DNA of 64,000 bases from WLND01 sp040398845 (GCA_040398845.1 JBBATH010000017.1:32514-96513); one strand, 5' to 3'; positions 34,013 through 43,161 are shown, counted from the stretch's first letter. Numbers and translations: made by a program. Notes: a model not told the origin generated them from the letters alone.

Positions 34013-34229
34013 ACTCGACGCTGTGTTCGACGAGAACGCCACCGACATCATCGAGCGCCTCGACCTTGACGCAGCCCGTCGACCCAGACGCGATGCCCAG
34101 CGCGTCAACGTCGACTTCCCTGCATGGATGGTCGCGTCCTTGGATGCCGAGGCAACCCGGCTCGGCATCACTCGTCAGGCCGTCATCAAGACATGGATCG
34201 CCGATCGTCTCGACCGTCAAGCCAGCTAA
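33999..34229 (+). CDS. brnA: BrnA-type ribbon-helix-helix antitoxin
   Basis: A 76-residue protein from ATG 33999, within the end of brnT and preceded by GAGGAGG. The C-terminal ribbon-helix-helix reads RVNVDFPAWMVASLDAEATR, then LGITRQAVIKTWIADRLD, as in BrnA. It neutralises BrnT and represses the operon. Confidence 0.9.
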   Translation: MKATELDAVFDENATDIIERLDLDAARRPRRDAQRVNVDFPAWMVASLDAEATRLGITRQAVIKTWIADRLDRQAS

Positions 34230-34243
34230 CGACCCTTGAGTAG

Positions 34244-34432
34244 GGCCCCGGTGTCGCCGAGGCCACCGCCTGGCGCCAATACCTCGACCCCCGCATCAGC
34301 GACCGCCAGACCCTCGGCATGGAACCCGACCGCCTCCTCCTCCCCGAAGCCTGGACCCTGCCCTTCAACACCATCACCGAGCCCTACCTCCAGAACAACC
34401 CGTGAACCGCCGGTGTGAGTTCGTGACGCAAC
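34244..34432 (+). pseudogene. Truncated, internally deleted copy of the TetR-family gene
   Basis: 34244-34336 matches 31693-31785 and 34334-34432 matches 31942-32040 almost base for base, including bases past the stop codon. The 156 bases between (31786-31941; 52 codons) are missing, as are all upstream sequences including the HTH. The remaining frame reads AWRQYLDPRISDRQTLGMEP then LLLPEAWTLPF and ends EPYLQNNP. Confidence 0.9.
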
Positions 34433-34504
34433 GGGACTTTTGGAATGCTGCTGTCATGGGCCATCGACATGGTTTCAGTTGGCGGGATTGTGAGGTTGGC
34501 AGAT

Positions 34505-34524
34505 CTATAGCGTCAACACTATAG
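34505..34524. promoter_or_regulatory. Paired CTATAG sites upstream of the HTH/NTase operon
   Basis: CTATAG-N8-CTATAG, each half itself palindromic, ending seven bases before the ATG at 34532. It is a likely operator for autoregulation by the HTH protein. Confidence 0.5.
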
Positions 34525-34531
34525 TAGTGGC

Positions 34532-35221
34532 ATGCCAGAGGTTGGTGTTGCCGAAGCAGCGTCAGCTATGGGCGTGTGTCCGCAGAGGGTCCGCGCGATG
34601 CTGGCCGATGGGCGTGTTGCCGGCCGAAAGATCGCTGGAGTGTGGCTGGTCGATCTACCGTCGCAGGTGGATGGAGCGCTGAGGCCAAGCCGTCGACCAA
34701 TGTCGTCTCCCCAAGCGTGGCGCGCGCTCGCGCTCCTGTCAGACATCCCCGTCCACATGGACCCGTCAGCGCGATCGCGCCTGCGGTCAAGGATCCGCTC
34801 GGCGTGGGGTGACTCCGGAGGCGACCATCAGGCATTGGCCGGGATCCTGCGTGCCTGGTTTCGCCATCGCGCGGACCGGCAGGACTTCTTTCTAGCCCCC
34901 GTGCCACTCGCGCGCCTCGCCAGAGATCCACGCATCCATGTCAGTGGCGTGAGCCATCCACATTCACCGATCCGTGACGCCAGGATGATCGAGGCCTACA
35001 TTCGCGCGGACGACCTTCCCCAGTTGCAGCGCGACCACGCAATGGTTAAGGGTGGCGAGGTGAACGTGCGACTACGCGTGGTGTCGGATCCAGTGGGCAG
35101 GCAACTGCTGGAGTCCGGCCACGTGCCATCGGCGGCCGTGGCTGCCGACCTGTCCGAACATGACGATGATCGTTCTATCCGAGCGGCAGGACAATTCGTG
35201 GAACGCGGAATCGGGCAGTGA
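34532..35221 (+). CDS. HTH protein, probable antitoxin of a nucleotidyltransferase TA pair
   Basis: A 229-residue protein. The N-terminal excisionase-like HTH is VAEAASAMGVCPQRVRAMLA followed by DGRVAGRKIAGVWLVDL. The rest is helical and unrecognised, with MDPSARSRLRSRIRSAWG and a His/Arg-rich centre. Its stop overlaps the nucleotidyltransferase start by four bases. The arrangement fits an autoregulating antitoxin before an AbiEii-like toxin, but it is not a classical AbiEi. Confidence 0.72.
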   Translation: MPEVGVAEAASAMGVCPQRVRAMLADGRVAGRKIAGVWLVDLPSQVDGALRPSRRPMSSPQAWRALALLSDIPVHMDPSARSRLRSRIRSAWGDSGGDHQALAGILRAWFRHRADRQDFFLAPVPLARLARDPRIHVSGVSHPHSPIRDARMIEAYIRADDLPQLQRDHAMVKGGEVNVRLRVVSDPVGRQLLESGHVPSAAVAADLSEHDDDRSIRAAGQFVERGIGQ

Positions 35222-36219
35222 ACAGCGGCAGGCTAGTGACTCCACTTGCAGACGCTGTCGTCACGCAGCTTGCACGCTTGACGGGCCGGCGCGCTGACGT
35301 ACTCCGCGATGACTTGATCGGGCTCGTACTCGAACAGTCCCCCGAAGCTCAAGTGACACCGGCCGATCTCACACTCATCGGGCAAGTCCAGCAGGGTCTT
35401 GACACCAGCCAAACCGACGAGCGTGCGCCAACCATTGCCGAAGCACAGGCGTGCCTCACCATGCTGAGCGTACGGGGAAATCCTCCATTCGTCATCCCCG
35501 ATCTCGTTGTCAACGTACGGCACTTGACTGAGGAGGAGCTGTGCGTTTGGCACACTCTGCTCGGACTCTACGAGTCGATACCTAGCGGCTGGGCACTCGT
35601 CGGCGGGCAGATGGTGCACGTGCATTGCTGGCAGCGTGGTGTCGAACCACCACGCGTCACTACCGACGCTGACCTCATCGTGGACCTTCGCGCGGACCGA
35701 CAATCCCTCACCCGGATCAGTGACTACCTCGCCAGATTCGGCTATGAAGAAGTTGGCCGCAGCCCGGCAAACATTGGTCACAGGTGGATTCGCGACCGCG
35801 CCGTCATCGATCTGCTCATACCCGAAGGCCTCAGCGAGAGGGCCGCCCAGGCAACCACCGTGACGGGCGCTCGCACAGTGCAAGTGCCAGGCGGGACTCA
35901 AGCGCTCGATCGCGCCCAGGTTGTCGCCGTCGAGCTGGACGATCGACGTGGCTACGTGATCAGGCCGAGTCTGTTGGGTGCGCTCGTGGGTAAGGCTGCA
36001 GCCCTGGAGATCCCGGTTGATCCTGGTCGAGAGCGCCATGTTTCTGACTTCGCCACCCTCACGAGCCTGATCGACGATCCCATCGGCATGCGCGTATTGG
36101 TGAAACCCAAGGACAAAATGCGTGTCGCGCGGATGATCGCCAAGGCGGACAGCGAGCGAAGTATGTGGCAGGGAGCCGCTGCGCGCGGCACGGTGGTTGC
36201 TGCGTTTGATTCAGATTGA
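35218..36219 (+). CDS. AbiEii-like nucleotidyltransferase (putative toxin)
   Basis: A 333-residue protein. Residues about 121-160 carry a nucleotidyltransferase signature: WALVGGQMVHVHCW followed by TTDADLIVDL, that is GG-x(n)-[T/D]-D-x-D. A later Asp in AVIDLLIPEG could be the third carboxylate. This resembles AbiEii/MenT-type toxins that transfer nucleotides to tRNA or other targets. The start is GTG overlapping the HTH gene. The N-terminal 110 residues are a domain I do not recognise. Confidence 0.75.
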   Translation: MNSGRLVTPLADAVVTQLARLTGRRADVLRDDLIGLVLEQSPEAQVTPADLTLIGQVQQGLDTSQTDERAPTIAEAQACLTMLSVRGNPPFVIPDLVVNVRHLTEEELCVWHTLLGLYESIPSGWALVGGQMVHVHCWQRGVEPPRVTTDADLIVDLRADRQSLTRISDYLARFGYEEVGRSPANIGHRWIRDRAVIDLLIPEGLSERAAQATTVTGARTVQVPGGTQALDRAQVVAVELDDRRGYVIRPSLLGALVGKAAALEIPVDPGRERHVSDFATLTSLIDDPIGMRVLVKPKDKMRVARMIAKADSERSMWQGAAARGTVVAAFDSD

Positions 36220-36505
36220 CCGTTCAAGCGTTGGCGGCTGCGCCGGCGGGGTACAAGCGAAGACGGGCGTCTGGTGCGCCAGCGCTGCAGACCCGCATGT
36301 TGGAGTCTTCGGGGGCTTATCGCGTTCGCGACCGGGGAGTTCAGCGATCGCGAGCGCATGCTGGCCGCTCACCGCGAGCTCCCCGTGCGCTGAACCACAG
36401 CTGCGACTCAGGGTCACTCAATAGGTCGCGTGCCCGCTCGGGGAGGCGGGGTGAATCCATCGCGGCCCACAGCACGACACGAGTGTCACGAACCAGCCGA
36501 TCAAC
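36211..36505 (-). pseudogene. Decayed PIN-domain toxin (Phd partner)
   Basis: Directly after the Phd stop, the frame reads DTRVVLWAAMDSPRLPERAR then DLLSDPESQLWFSA, an intact PIN N-terminus. It then shifts frame to ELAVSGQHALAIAE, which matches the next PIN segment, and degenerates. The catalytic C-terminal half is lost, so the toxin is inactive. The 3' limit is approximate. Confidence 0.75.
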
Positions 36506-36746
36506 GGCTCCCCTCGAAGGAATCGACGATGTCAACTGCACCCATCGAGTCGAAGTCGTCGGGAACCTCAATCACCTCGGCAAGAAAACCGATCCGCCGC
36601 TGCGCCAGTTCATCGGGCGCATCGAACGGAACTACCTTCACCATCGGCCGACCGGACCTCGCGATGATGAAGGCCTCCCTACGGGCTGCCCCGTCGACGA
36701 GACGAGAGAGGTGGGTTTTCGCCTCATGGATGCCTACCTGCTTCAT
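36501..36746 (-). CDS. Phd/YefM-type antitoxin
   Basis: An 81-residue antitoxin starting MKQVGIHEAKTHLSRLVD, followed by AIIARSGRPMVKVVP-like sequence (here FIIARSGRPMVKVVP), the classical Phd pattern. The C-terminus RRIGFLAEVIEVPDDFDSMG binds the toxin. Its PIN toxin immediately downstream is decayed. A C-terminal relic of a paralogue lies at 31.2-31.3 kb. Confidence 0.9.
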   Translation of the reverse strand: MKQVGIHEAKTHLSRLVDGAARREAFIIARSGRPMVKVVPFDAPDELAQRRIGFLAEVIEVPDDFDSMGAVDIVDSFEGSR

Positions 36747-36908
36747 GGACTGAGCCTATTGAGCAAAGTCCAATCAGGTCACATAGCGACGATGTCATTT
36801 CTGGTCAACGGCGGCGGGACAACCGACCGGATGCCTCAGCCCGACGCTCGTTCTCGCGGGCCTCGTCGCTGGATGGGCCCGGGCCTGCAAATGAGCCCTT
36901 GAGCGCGC

Positions 36909-37253
36909 TCAGGATGTCATCCGCGATCGAGAACTGGTCGATTTCAGCGCGCCGATTCGATACTTCGCCAGAGTGGTCGCCGGGGTTGCCTGGCCACTGT
37001 GCTGCCCGGTGAAGGCTGCCGTGCCGTTCTTCCCGCAGAGCGACTTGATCATCGCCGGGCCACCCGGGTGGAGCGGGATGAACTTCGTGAGGTCGTACAC
37101 GCTCTTGCCGACGATCGACCAGCACGATGCTGCCGTGGCGTGCTTGGCTACCTCGGCTACCGTGTAGGACTTCGGCGCCGCGACGGCCGCCGGCGCGTAC
37201 GCCACCATGGCGAGCCCTGCTGCTGCCAGCATTGCGATGCCCGTTCGCCTCAT
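36909..37253 (-). CDS. Secreted single-domain cytochrome b5-like protein
   Basis: A 114-residue exported protein with a signal peptide ending AVAAP. The cytochrome b5-like domain has HPGG at 62-65 and His85, the two expected axial ligands, plus Cys44/Cys73. About 70% of the mature residues match domain 1 of the tandem paralogue at 30.4-31.1 kb by eye. It is likely a heme or electron carrier outside the membrane. Confidence 0.86.
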   Translation of the reverse strand: MRRTGIAMLAAAGLAMVAYAPAAVAAPKSYTVAEVAKHATAASCWSIVGKSVYDLTKFIPLHPGGPAMIKSLCGKNGTAAFTGQHSGQATPATTLAKYRIGALKSTSSRSRMTS

Positions 37254-37349
37254 GAAGTGTCCTGTTTCTTGTTGGGTGCCGATGCGTATTCGCGTCGTTG
37301 CCTCTGACGAGCAGAGGACGTCATCCGTCAGTTGACGTCATCGGGCAAG

Positions 37350-38603
37350 TCAGCCGCTGCTGAGCGCATTCGCGAGCACCTGGGCTTCAGTCGACGGCAC
37401 CACGGTGCGAAGGCTGATGTCATTGCACCCGACCCACCGTGCTGCCTCACGGAGGGCTGCCGCCGTCCCGCGGATCGACTCGCCCGAGACTCGACCGGCG
37501 CTGTCGGCCTCGAACGTGACGGTGCTCGCGACGAGCGTCTGCCCATCCCGCCGCGGATCAACCCGTGCCACGAGTTCACCCTTATGGAGCACCGGCATGG
37601 CGAAATACCCGTGCACCCGCTGCGCCGCCGGTGTGTAGGCCTCGAGCCGGTGCGCCATGCCGAAGAGCCGCTCGGTGCGGCCCCGGTGCCAGACGAGCGA
37701 GTCGAACGGCGACAGGAGGGTCGTGCGGTGGGTTGCTCGCACCCCGGCCGCCAGCCAGTCGAGCGACTCCTGAGTAGCCCACGACTTCTGTGGCCAGCCA
37801 GGCACGTGCACTCGCAGGAGCCCGGCGTCGTTTGCATGCCGCTCGACCTCCGCGATCGTGAGGCGGTGCACGTCGGCGATGTCGCCCGAGGTGCCGACCC
37901 CGACGGTACGGGCACCATCGGTCACGAGTGCGCGGATGCATGCGTCGTCGGTGGGTCCTACGACACCGGCGTCGTCACTCCAGTCGGGATGCTCTCGCAG
38001 GTCAATCGGGACGACGCGTTCGGCGAGGCCGTACACCCGCCGCCAGCCGATGCGCGAGGCGCACACGACCTGCCCAACGTCGAGGAGGTATTCGACCGCC
38101 ACCTTCGACTCGGACCAATCCCACCATTCGCCGCCCTTCTTCGCGCCGCCGATCTCCTTCGTGGTGAGCGGCCCGTCAGAGGTGAGCTTCGCGAGGACGG
38201 TTGCGACGGCGGCCTGCGGCACCTCATGCCAGCGGATCCCCTTGCGGGCATAGTGCCTGCGGCGGAAGGAGAACAGCGGCCATGATTCGATCGGCAGAAT
38301 GCAGGCGGCATGCGACCAGTACTCGAAGCTCGAGTCGCCGCCCCAGTACGCCGCCTCGATCACGCTGCGCGGCAGCGGGCCCAGGCGCGAGTAGGCGATG
38401 AGCTCATGGGATCGCGCGAGCACCGAGATGGTGTCGAGCTGCACCGCCCCGAGGTCGCGGACCATGCCGTGCACCGCCCGCTCCTGCCCGGCCGCCGACA
38501 GCCGAGCCGCAGCAGCCGGAGTGAGGGTAGGCGAGAGAAAGCCTTGACGCCACAAGGCTATTCGGCGTGCATCATCGCTCGAGAGTTCGATCACACCGCT
38601 CAT
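37350..38603 (-). CDS. YcaQ-family winged-helix DNA glycosylase
   Basis: A 417-residue HTH_42/YcaQ family protein. It begins with an ARRIALWRQGF segment and has the diagnostic QLD motif in LGAVQLDTISVLARSHEL, followed by the WSHAACILPIESWPLF region and HYARKGIRWHE. E. coli YcaQ and streptomycete AlkX/AZL unhook DNA interstrand crosslinks. It is adjacent to leuS, six bases from its stop, on the same strand. Confidence 0.88.
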   Translation of the reverse strand: MSGVIELSSDDARRIALWRQGFLSPTLTPAAAARLSAAGQERAVHGMVRDLGAVQLDTISVLARSHELIAYSRLGPLPRSVIEAAYWGGDSSFEYWSHAACILPIESWPLFSFRRRHYARKGIRWHEVPQAAVATVLAKLTSDGPLTTKEIGGAKKGGEWWDWSESKVAVEYLLDVGQVVCASRIGWRRVYGLAERVVPIDLREHPDWSDDAGVVGPTDDACIRALVTDGARTVGVGTSGDIADVHRLTIAEVERHANDAGLLRVHVPGWPQKSWATQESLDWLAAGVRATHRTTLLSPFDSLVWHRGRTERLFGMAHRLEAYTPAAQRVHGYFAMPVLHKGELVARVDPRRDGQTLVASTVTFEADSAGRVSGESIRGTAAALREAARWVGCNDISLRTVVPSTEAQVLANALSSG

Positions 38604-38608
38604 GGCCG

Positions 38609-41101
38609 CTACTCGGGAACGATATTGACGAGCTTCGGCGGCCGCACGATCACCGTTCGAAGGGCGCGGCCCTCGAGCGCACTCACGATCGCCGGCGCGG
38701 AGAGCGCGAGCTCGCGAAGATCAGCCTCCGTGATCGTCGGCGCGACCTCGAGCCGCTCCTTAACCTTGCCAGAGATCTGGACGATGCAGGTAACGGAATC
38801 CTCGACGAGCAGCTCGGGATCGACGACCGGCCAGCCTGCCAGCGCAACAGCCGGCTCGTGCCCTAGACGCATCCACATGTCTTCAGCCGTATAGGGCGCG
38901 ACGAGCGAGAGCATGATCGCGACGGCTTCAGCAGCCTCGCGAACGGCAGGGTCGGCCGGGCCGCAGCCCGAGTCGATCGCCTTGCGGGTGACGTTGACGA
39001 GCTCCATGGCCCGGGCGACGGCCACGTTGAACCTGAAGGACTCGACTGCCATGGAGGCGTCGTGGACCGCCCGGTGCGTGGCCTTGCGCAGCGCGAGATC
39101 GCCGGCAGTGACGTCCGCACCGACCCCACTCGTGACATCACCCGAAAGGCGCCATGCCCGCGCGAGGAATTTCTTCGACCCACTCGGCGAGACATCGCCC
39201 CAGTCGACATCGTCCTCGGGCGGGCCGGCGAACACCATCGTGAGTCGGATCGCATCGACCCCGTGCACTGCGAGCTCATCTGACAGCCGAACGAGGTTGC
39301 CTCGGCTCTTGCTCATCGCGGAGCCGTTCATGACGACCATGCCCTGGTTGAGCAGGCGGGTGAACGGTTCGGTGAACGTGACGAGGCCCATGTCGTACAG
39401 CACCTTGGTGAAGAAGCGGCTGTAGAGCAGGTGAAGGATCGCGTGGGTGACGCCGCCGACATACTGGTCGACGGGGAGCCACTCGGCGACCTTGGCCGGG
39501 TCGAAGGCGCGGGTCGAGTCGGTCGGGTCGACGTAGCGCAGGTAGTACCAGGACGAGTCGACGAAGGTGTCCATGGTGTCGGTATCGCGCACTGCGGGCT
39601 CACCGCACTGCGGGCACGGCACGTTCGACCACTCTGTCGCCGCGCCCAGCGGAGAAGCGCCCTTGGGCTTAAGGTCCAGACCCTCGGCCGAAGGAAGCAC
39701 GATCGGCAGCTGATCCTCGGGCACGGCAACCTCGCCGCACGTTGCGCAGTGGATGATCGGGATCGGGGTGCCCCAGTAGCGCTGTCGCGAGATGAGCCAG
39801 TCGCGCAGGCGGTAATTGACGGCCGGCTTGCCGGTGCCACGCTCCTCGAGGAGCGCGAGCATCGCATCGATCGCCTCGGCCTTGCCAAGCCCGTCGAGGG
39901 GACCGGAGTTCACGTGCGGGCCGTCGTCGGCAGTGGCGACGCCGGTGATGGCCGGGTCTTCGCCGGCATCGACGACGACGCGCACCGGCAGGTCGAATGT
40001 CCGTGCGAAGTCGAGGTCGCGCTGGTCGTGCGCGGGCACCGCCATGATCGCGCCGGTGCCGTAGTCGGCGAGCACGTAGTCGGAGGCCCAGATCTGGATG
40101 CGCTCGCCGTTGACCGGATTGATCGCGTAGCGCTGGAGGAACACCCCGGTCTTTGCACGCGAGGAGTCGAGGCGGTCCATCTCGGAGGTCTGCTTCACCT
40201 GCTCGAGGTAGGCACTGAACTCGGCCTCGGCCGGGGTGCCCGCGGCGAGCTCGGCTGCGAGGTCAGAATCAGCGGCGACGACGAAGAAGGTCGCGCCGAA
40301 GAGGGTGTCGGGGCGGGTCGTGTAGACGGTGACGGGATCGTCGCGGCCCTCGACCGCGAACGACACCTCGGCCCCGCGTGAGCGACCAACCCAGTTGCGC
40401 TGCATAAGCAGGACCTTGTCGGGCCAGTGGCCGACGAGTTGGTCCATGTCGTCGAGCAGACGGTCTGCGTAATCGGTGATCCGCAGGTACCACTGGGTGA
40501 GTTTCTTCTTCGTGACGGACGCATCGCAGCGCTCGCACAGGCCGGCGACGACCTGCTCATTAGCCAGAACGGTCTGGCAGTTCGGGCACCAGTTGACGTT
40601 GCTCGCCTTGCGATAGGCCAAACCTCGATTGAACATCTCAAGAAAGAACCACTGGTTCCACTTGTAGTACTCCGGGTCGCACGTGTTGAACACGCGATCC
40701 CAGTCGAAGGAGCAGGCATAGCGCCGCATCGACGCCTTCTGCTGCTCGATGTTCTCGTAGGTCCAGATGACCGGGTCTTCATTGCGCTTGATGGCCGCGT
40801 TCTCGGCCGGCAGCCCGAAGGCATCCCAGGCGATGGGGTGCATGACGTTGTAGCCGCGCTGGACCCAGTAGCGGGCAACGACATCGCCGAGCGCGTAGGC
40901 CTCGGCGTGACCCATGTGAAGGTCGCCGGATGGGTACGGGAACATGTCGAGGACGTACTTCTTCGGGCGCTCGTCATCGGCGCGGCCGGAGCGGAAGGGG
41001 GCGACGTCGTCCCATACCGGAAGCCACCGTTCCTGGATCGACTCGAAGTCGTACCCGGCGGGCTCGTCTGGTCGTTCAATGTGCTCAGTCATGAGGGCCA
41101 A
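38609..41101 (-). CDS. leuS: Leucyl-tRNA synthetase
   Basis: A full-length 830-residue class Ia synthetase. The HIGH-type motif is YPSGDLHMGHAEAYALGD and the KMSKS motif is SAMSKSRGNLV. The editing domain (T-rich region TRPDTLFGATF) and two Cys-rich segments (CPNC, CERC) that may bind zinc are present. It charges tRNA-Leu. No T-box leader is seen in the short 48-base gap to the divergent FUSC gene. Confidence 0.97.
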   Translation of the reverse strand: MALMTEHIERPDEPAGYDFESIQERWLPVWDDVAPFRSGRADDERPKKYVLDMFPYPSGDLHMGHAEAYALGDVVARYWVQRGYNVMHPIAWDAFGLPAENAAIKRNEDPVIWTYENIEQQKASMRRYACSFDWDRVFNTCDPEYYKWNQWFFLEMFNRGLAYRKASNVNWCPNCQTVLANEQVVAGLCERCDASVTKKKLTQWYLRITDYADRLLDDMDQLVGHWPDKVLLMQRNWVGRSRGAEVSFAVEGRDDPVTVYTTRPDTLFGATFFVVAADSDLAAELAAGTPAEAEFSAYLEQVKQTSEMDRLDSSRAKTGVFLQRYAINPVNGERIQIWASDYVLADYGTGAIMAVPAHDQRDLDFARTFDLPVRVVVDAGEDPAITGVATADDGPHVNSGPLDGLGKAEAIDAMLALLEERGTGKPAVNYRLRDWLISRQRYWGTPIPIIHCATCGEVAVPEDQLPIVLPSAEGLDLKPKGASPLGAATEWSNVPCPQCGEPAVRDTDTMDTFVDSSWYYLRYVDPTDSTRAFDPAKVAEWLPVDQYVGGVTHAILHLLYSRFFTKVLYDMGLVTFTEPFTRLLNQGMVVMNGSAMSKSRGNLVRLSDELAVHGVDAIRLTMVFAGPPEDDVDWGDVSPSGSKKFLARAWRLSGDVTSGVGADVTAGDLALRKATHRAVHDASMAVESFRFNVAVARAMELVNVTRKAIDSGCGPADPAVREAAEAVAIMLSLVAPYTAEDMWMRLGHEPAVALAGWPVVDPELLVEDSVTCIVQISGKVKERLEVAPTITEADLRELALSAPAIVSALEGRALRTVIVRPPKLVNIVPE

Positions 41102-41149
41102 AGCCTACCTAGGGATGCGAACCATGCTCGCATTCGGCAGGATGCCACT

Positions 41150-42223
41150 ATGTCTTCACCGGTGCCGAACCCAACGTCGACGTGGCGGAAGGTCATTCTC
41201 GGAACCGCCCCGATCCGGCTCAGTGAGATGGCATGGCGCAGGACGATCGTGGTCGCCTCGGTCGTCGGGAGCCTGACGGCCTTAGCGATCTGGTTCGGCA
41301 GGCCCGAGATCGCCTTTCCGCTAGCGGTCGGTTCGCTGTTCACCGGCCTCGGCGGGATCGGCGAAGCACCCGGGCATCGGTGGCGGATCATGCTCTGGAC
41401 GGGCCTGTGGGTCGGCCTCGCTTCGATCCTCGGTGGGCTGATGTCGAATGTGGGCGTGGCCGAGCTCGGGGTCGTGGCGATCGTCGCAGCCGGCTGCGGC
41501 TTCGCAGGGGCGCTGGGGCGTCGAGGTGCCCTGGTTGGCGTCCTCACCCTCGTCACCTACGCGATCTATGCCGGCATCCCCGACACCGGCTCGGGAACAT
41601 TTGAATCGGGAGCCCTCGTCGGGCTCGGCGCCATGATCCAGATGGCGGCCCTCCTCATTCCGGTACTCATCCGCAACAGGGCGCTCCTCCGCGGTCGGGA
41701 GGACGACCTGCCGAGTATCCGCGCGCGACTGCGGGCCCATTCGCAGCGTCGAGACGACTTTCTACGCCACGGGGTACGCCTCGCACTCGCGATGGTGGTG
41801 GCGTCCGCCATCGGCCATTCAAGTAACTGGCCGCACCAATATTGGATCCCGATGACCGTCGCATGGCTGAGCCGCCCCGACACCACGGGCATGGCAACCC
41901 GAGTGCTCTCCCGGGTCGCGGGCACGATCGTTGGCGTGGCGCTCGCTATCGCAATCATCAACGTCCTCGGCATTACCAGCTACGGCCTCGCTGTCGTCGT
42001 CGCACTGGGAACGGTCGTCATGCTCCTATTCCTCGCGACTGACTACACCCTAGCCGTCATCGGCATCACCGTGATTGTCATGGCACTGCTGTCACTCATG
42101 GGCGAACAGATCGACCAGACCGCCCCGAGCCGAATTGCGTCAACGCTCGTGGCGGGCGTCATCGTCGTCGTGGCATCGGTGTCATGGCCCTCCAAGTCCG
42201 CTCGGCACGCAGTTTTCGAATAG
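41150..42223 (+). CDS. FUSC-family inner-membrane protein
   Basis: A 357-residue protein from ATG 41150. Two blocks of hydrophobic helices flank a cytoplasmic charged linker (about 180-205). The second block starts RHGVRLALAMVVASAIGH, followed by YWIPMTVAWLSRPDTTGMATR and VLSRVAGTIVGVALA, the fusaric-acid-resistance (FUSC) signature. It is probably an efflux component for aromatic acids or similar compounds. It is divergent from leuS. Confidence 0.85.
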   Translation: MSSPVPNPTSTWRKVILGTAPIRLSEMAWRRTIVVASVVGSLTALAIWFGRPEIAFPLAVGSLFTGLGGIGEAPGHRWRIMLWTGLWVGLASILGGLMSNVGVAELGVVAIVAAGCGFAGALGRRGALVGVLTLVTYAIYAGIPDTGSGTFESGALVGLGAMIQMAALLIPVLIRNRALLRGREDDLPSIRARLRAHSQRRDDFLRHGVRLALAMVVASAIGHSSNWPHQYWIPMTVAWLSRPDTTGMATRVLSRVAGTIVGVALAIAIINVLGITSYGLAVVVALGTVVMLLFLATDYTLAVIGITVIVMALLSLMGEQIDQTAPSRIASTLVAGVIVVVASVSWPSKSARHAVFE

Positions 42224-42276
42224 TCAGCCGCCCCTGCACCGCATGGGCGACCTCTCCGGTCGGCTAGCCTCGGGCC

Positions 42277-43155
42277 GTGACCCGCCGAGGATTTATCCTG
42301 TTCGCCTCGCTCTCCATCATCTGGGGCACGCCCTACCTGTTTATCAAGATCTCCGTCGACTCCCTCTCCCCCGGCATGATCGTCTTCGGCCGCCTCCTCC
42401 TCGCAGCCATGGTCCTTGTTCCGATCGTCTTGGCGAAGGGCCAGTTCCCCCAGCTGCGCGGCCACTGGCGCTGGGTCTTCGCATTCGCAATCGTCGAGAT
42501 CACCTTCACCTGGTGGTGCCTGACCTTCGCTGAGCAGCGCATTTCAAGCTCGCTCACCGGGCTGCTCATCGCGACGGTCCCGATCATGACGGCGCTGCTC
42601 GCCAAGGCAACCGGGCTCGATGACCGGCTCACCGGCTCTCGGCTTATCGGGATGGGCATCGGGTTCGCCGGCGTCGTGGCCCTAGTCGGGCTGGACGTGT
42701 CCACCGGCGAGTTCATCGCGGTCGCCGCCCTCGCGGTCACCGCATTCGGCTATGCACTCGGCCCGATCATCGTCGCGCAACGACTCTCCGAGATTCCGGC
42801 CCTTCCGGTGATTGCAGCATCAACGGTCATCAATCTCATCATCTACGCCCCGATCGCCTGGATCAGCAGACCGACCGAGGCCGTCCCCGCGACCGCCTGG
42901 CTCTCGGTGGCGGCGCTCGGCATCGTCTGCACCGCACTCGCCTTCATCATCTTCTTCGCGCTCATCGCCGAGGTTGGCCCGTCGCGCACGACGTTCATCA
43001 CTTATATCAACCCTGCTGTCGCGGTGATCCTTGGCGTCATCGTCCTTTCTGAGCCCATCACCCTCGGGATTGTCATCGGATTCCCCCTAGTACTCATCGG
43101 CTCGTGGATGGCGACCCGCAAGGCACCGGCGCTCGAGAGCGAGCCACACGCCTGA
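42277..43155 (+). CDS. EamA/DMT-family transporter
   Basis: A 292-residue ten-helix transporter from GTG 42277. Both EamA repeats are present: IIWGTPYLFIKISVDSLSPG starts the first, and TFITYINPAVAVILGVIVLSEP closes the second with the usual Pro/Glu. The C-terminus is a short charged tail. It follows the FUSC gene by 53 bases and may be co-transcribed. The substrate is unknown. Confidence 0.9.
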   Translation: MTRRGFILFASLSIIWGTPYLFIKISVDSLSPGMIVFGRLLLAAMVLVPIVLAKGQFPQLRGHWRWVFAFAIVEITFTWWCLTFAEQRISSSLTGLLIATVPIMTALLAKATGLDDRLTGSRLIGMGIGFAGVVALVGLDVSTGEFIAVAALAVTAFGYALGPIIVAQRLSEIPALPVIAASTVINLIIYAPIAWISRPTEAVPATAWLSVAALGIVCTALAFIIFFALIAEVGPSRTTFITYINPAVAVILGVIVLSEPITLGIVIGFPLVLIGSWMATRKAPALESEPHA

Positions 43156-43161
43156 GGCCGA

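Noticed and set aside
40427..41149. Long upstream extension of the FUSC frame
   Set aside because: It runs through leuS on the other strand; the family start fits ATG 41150.
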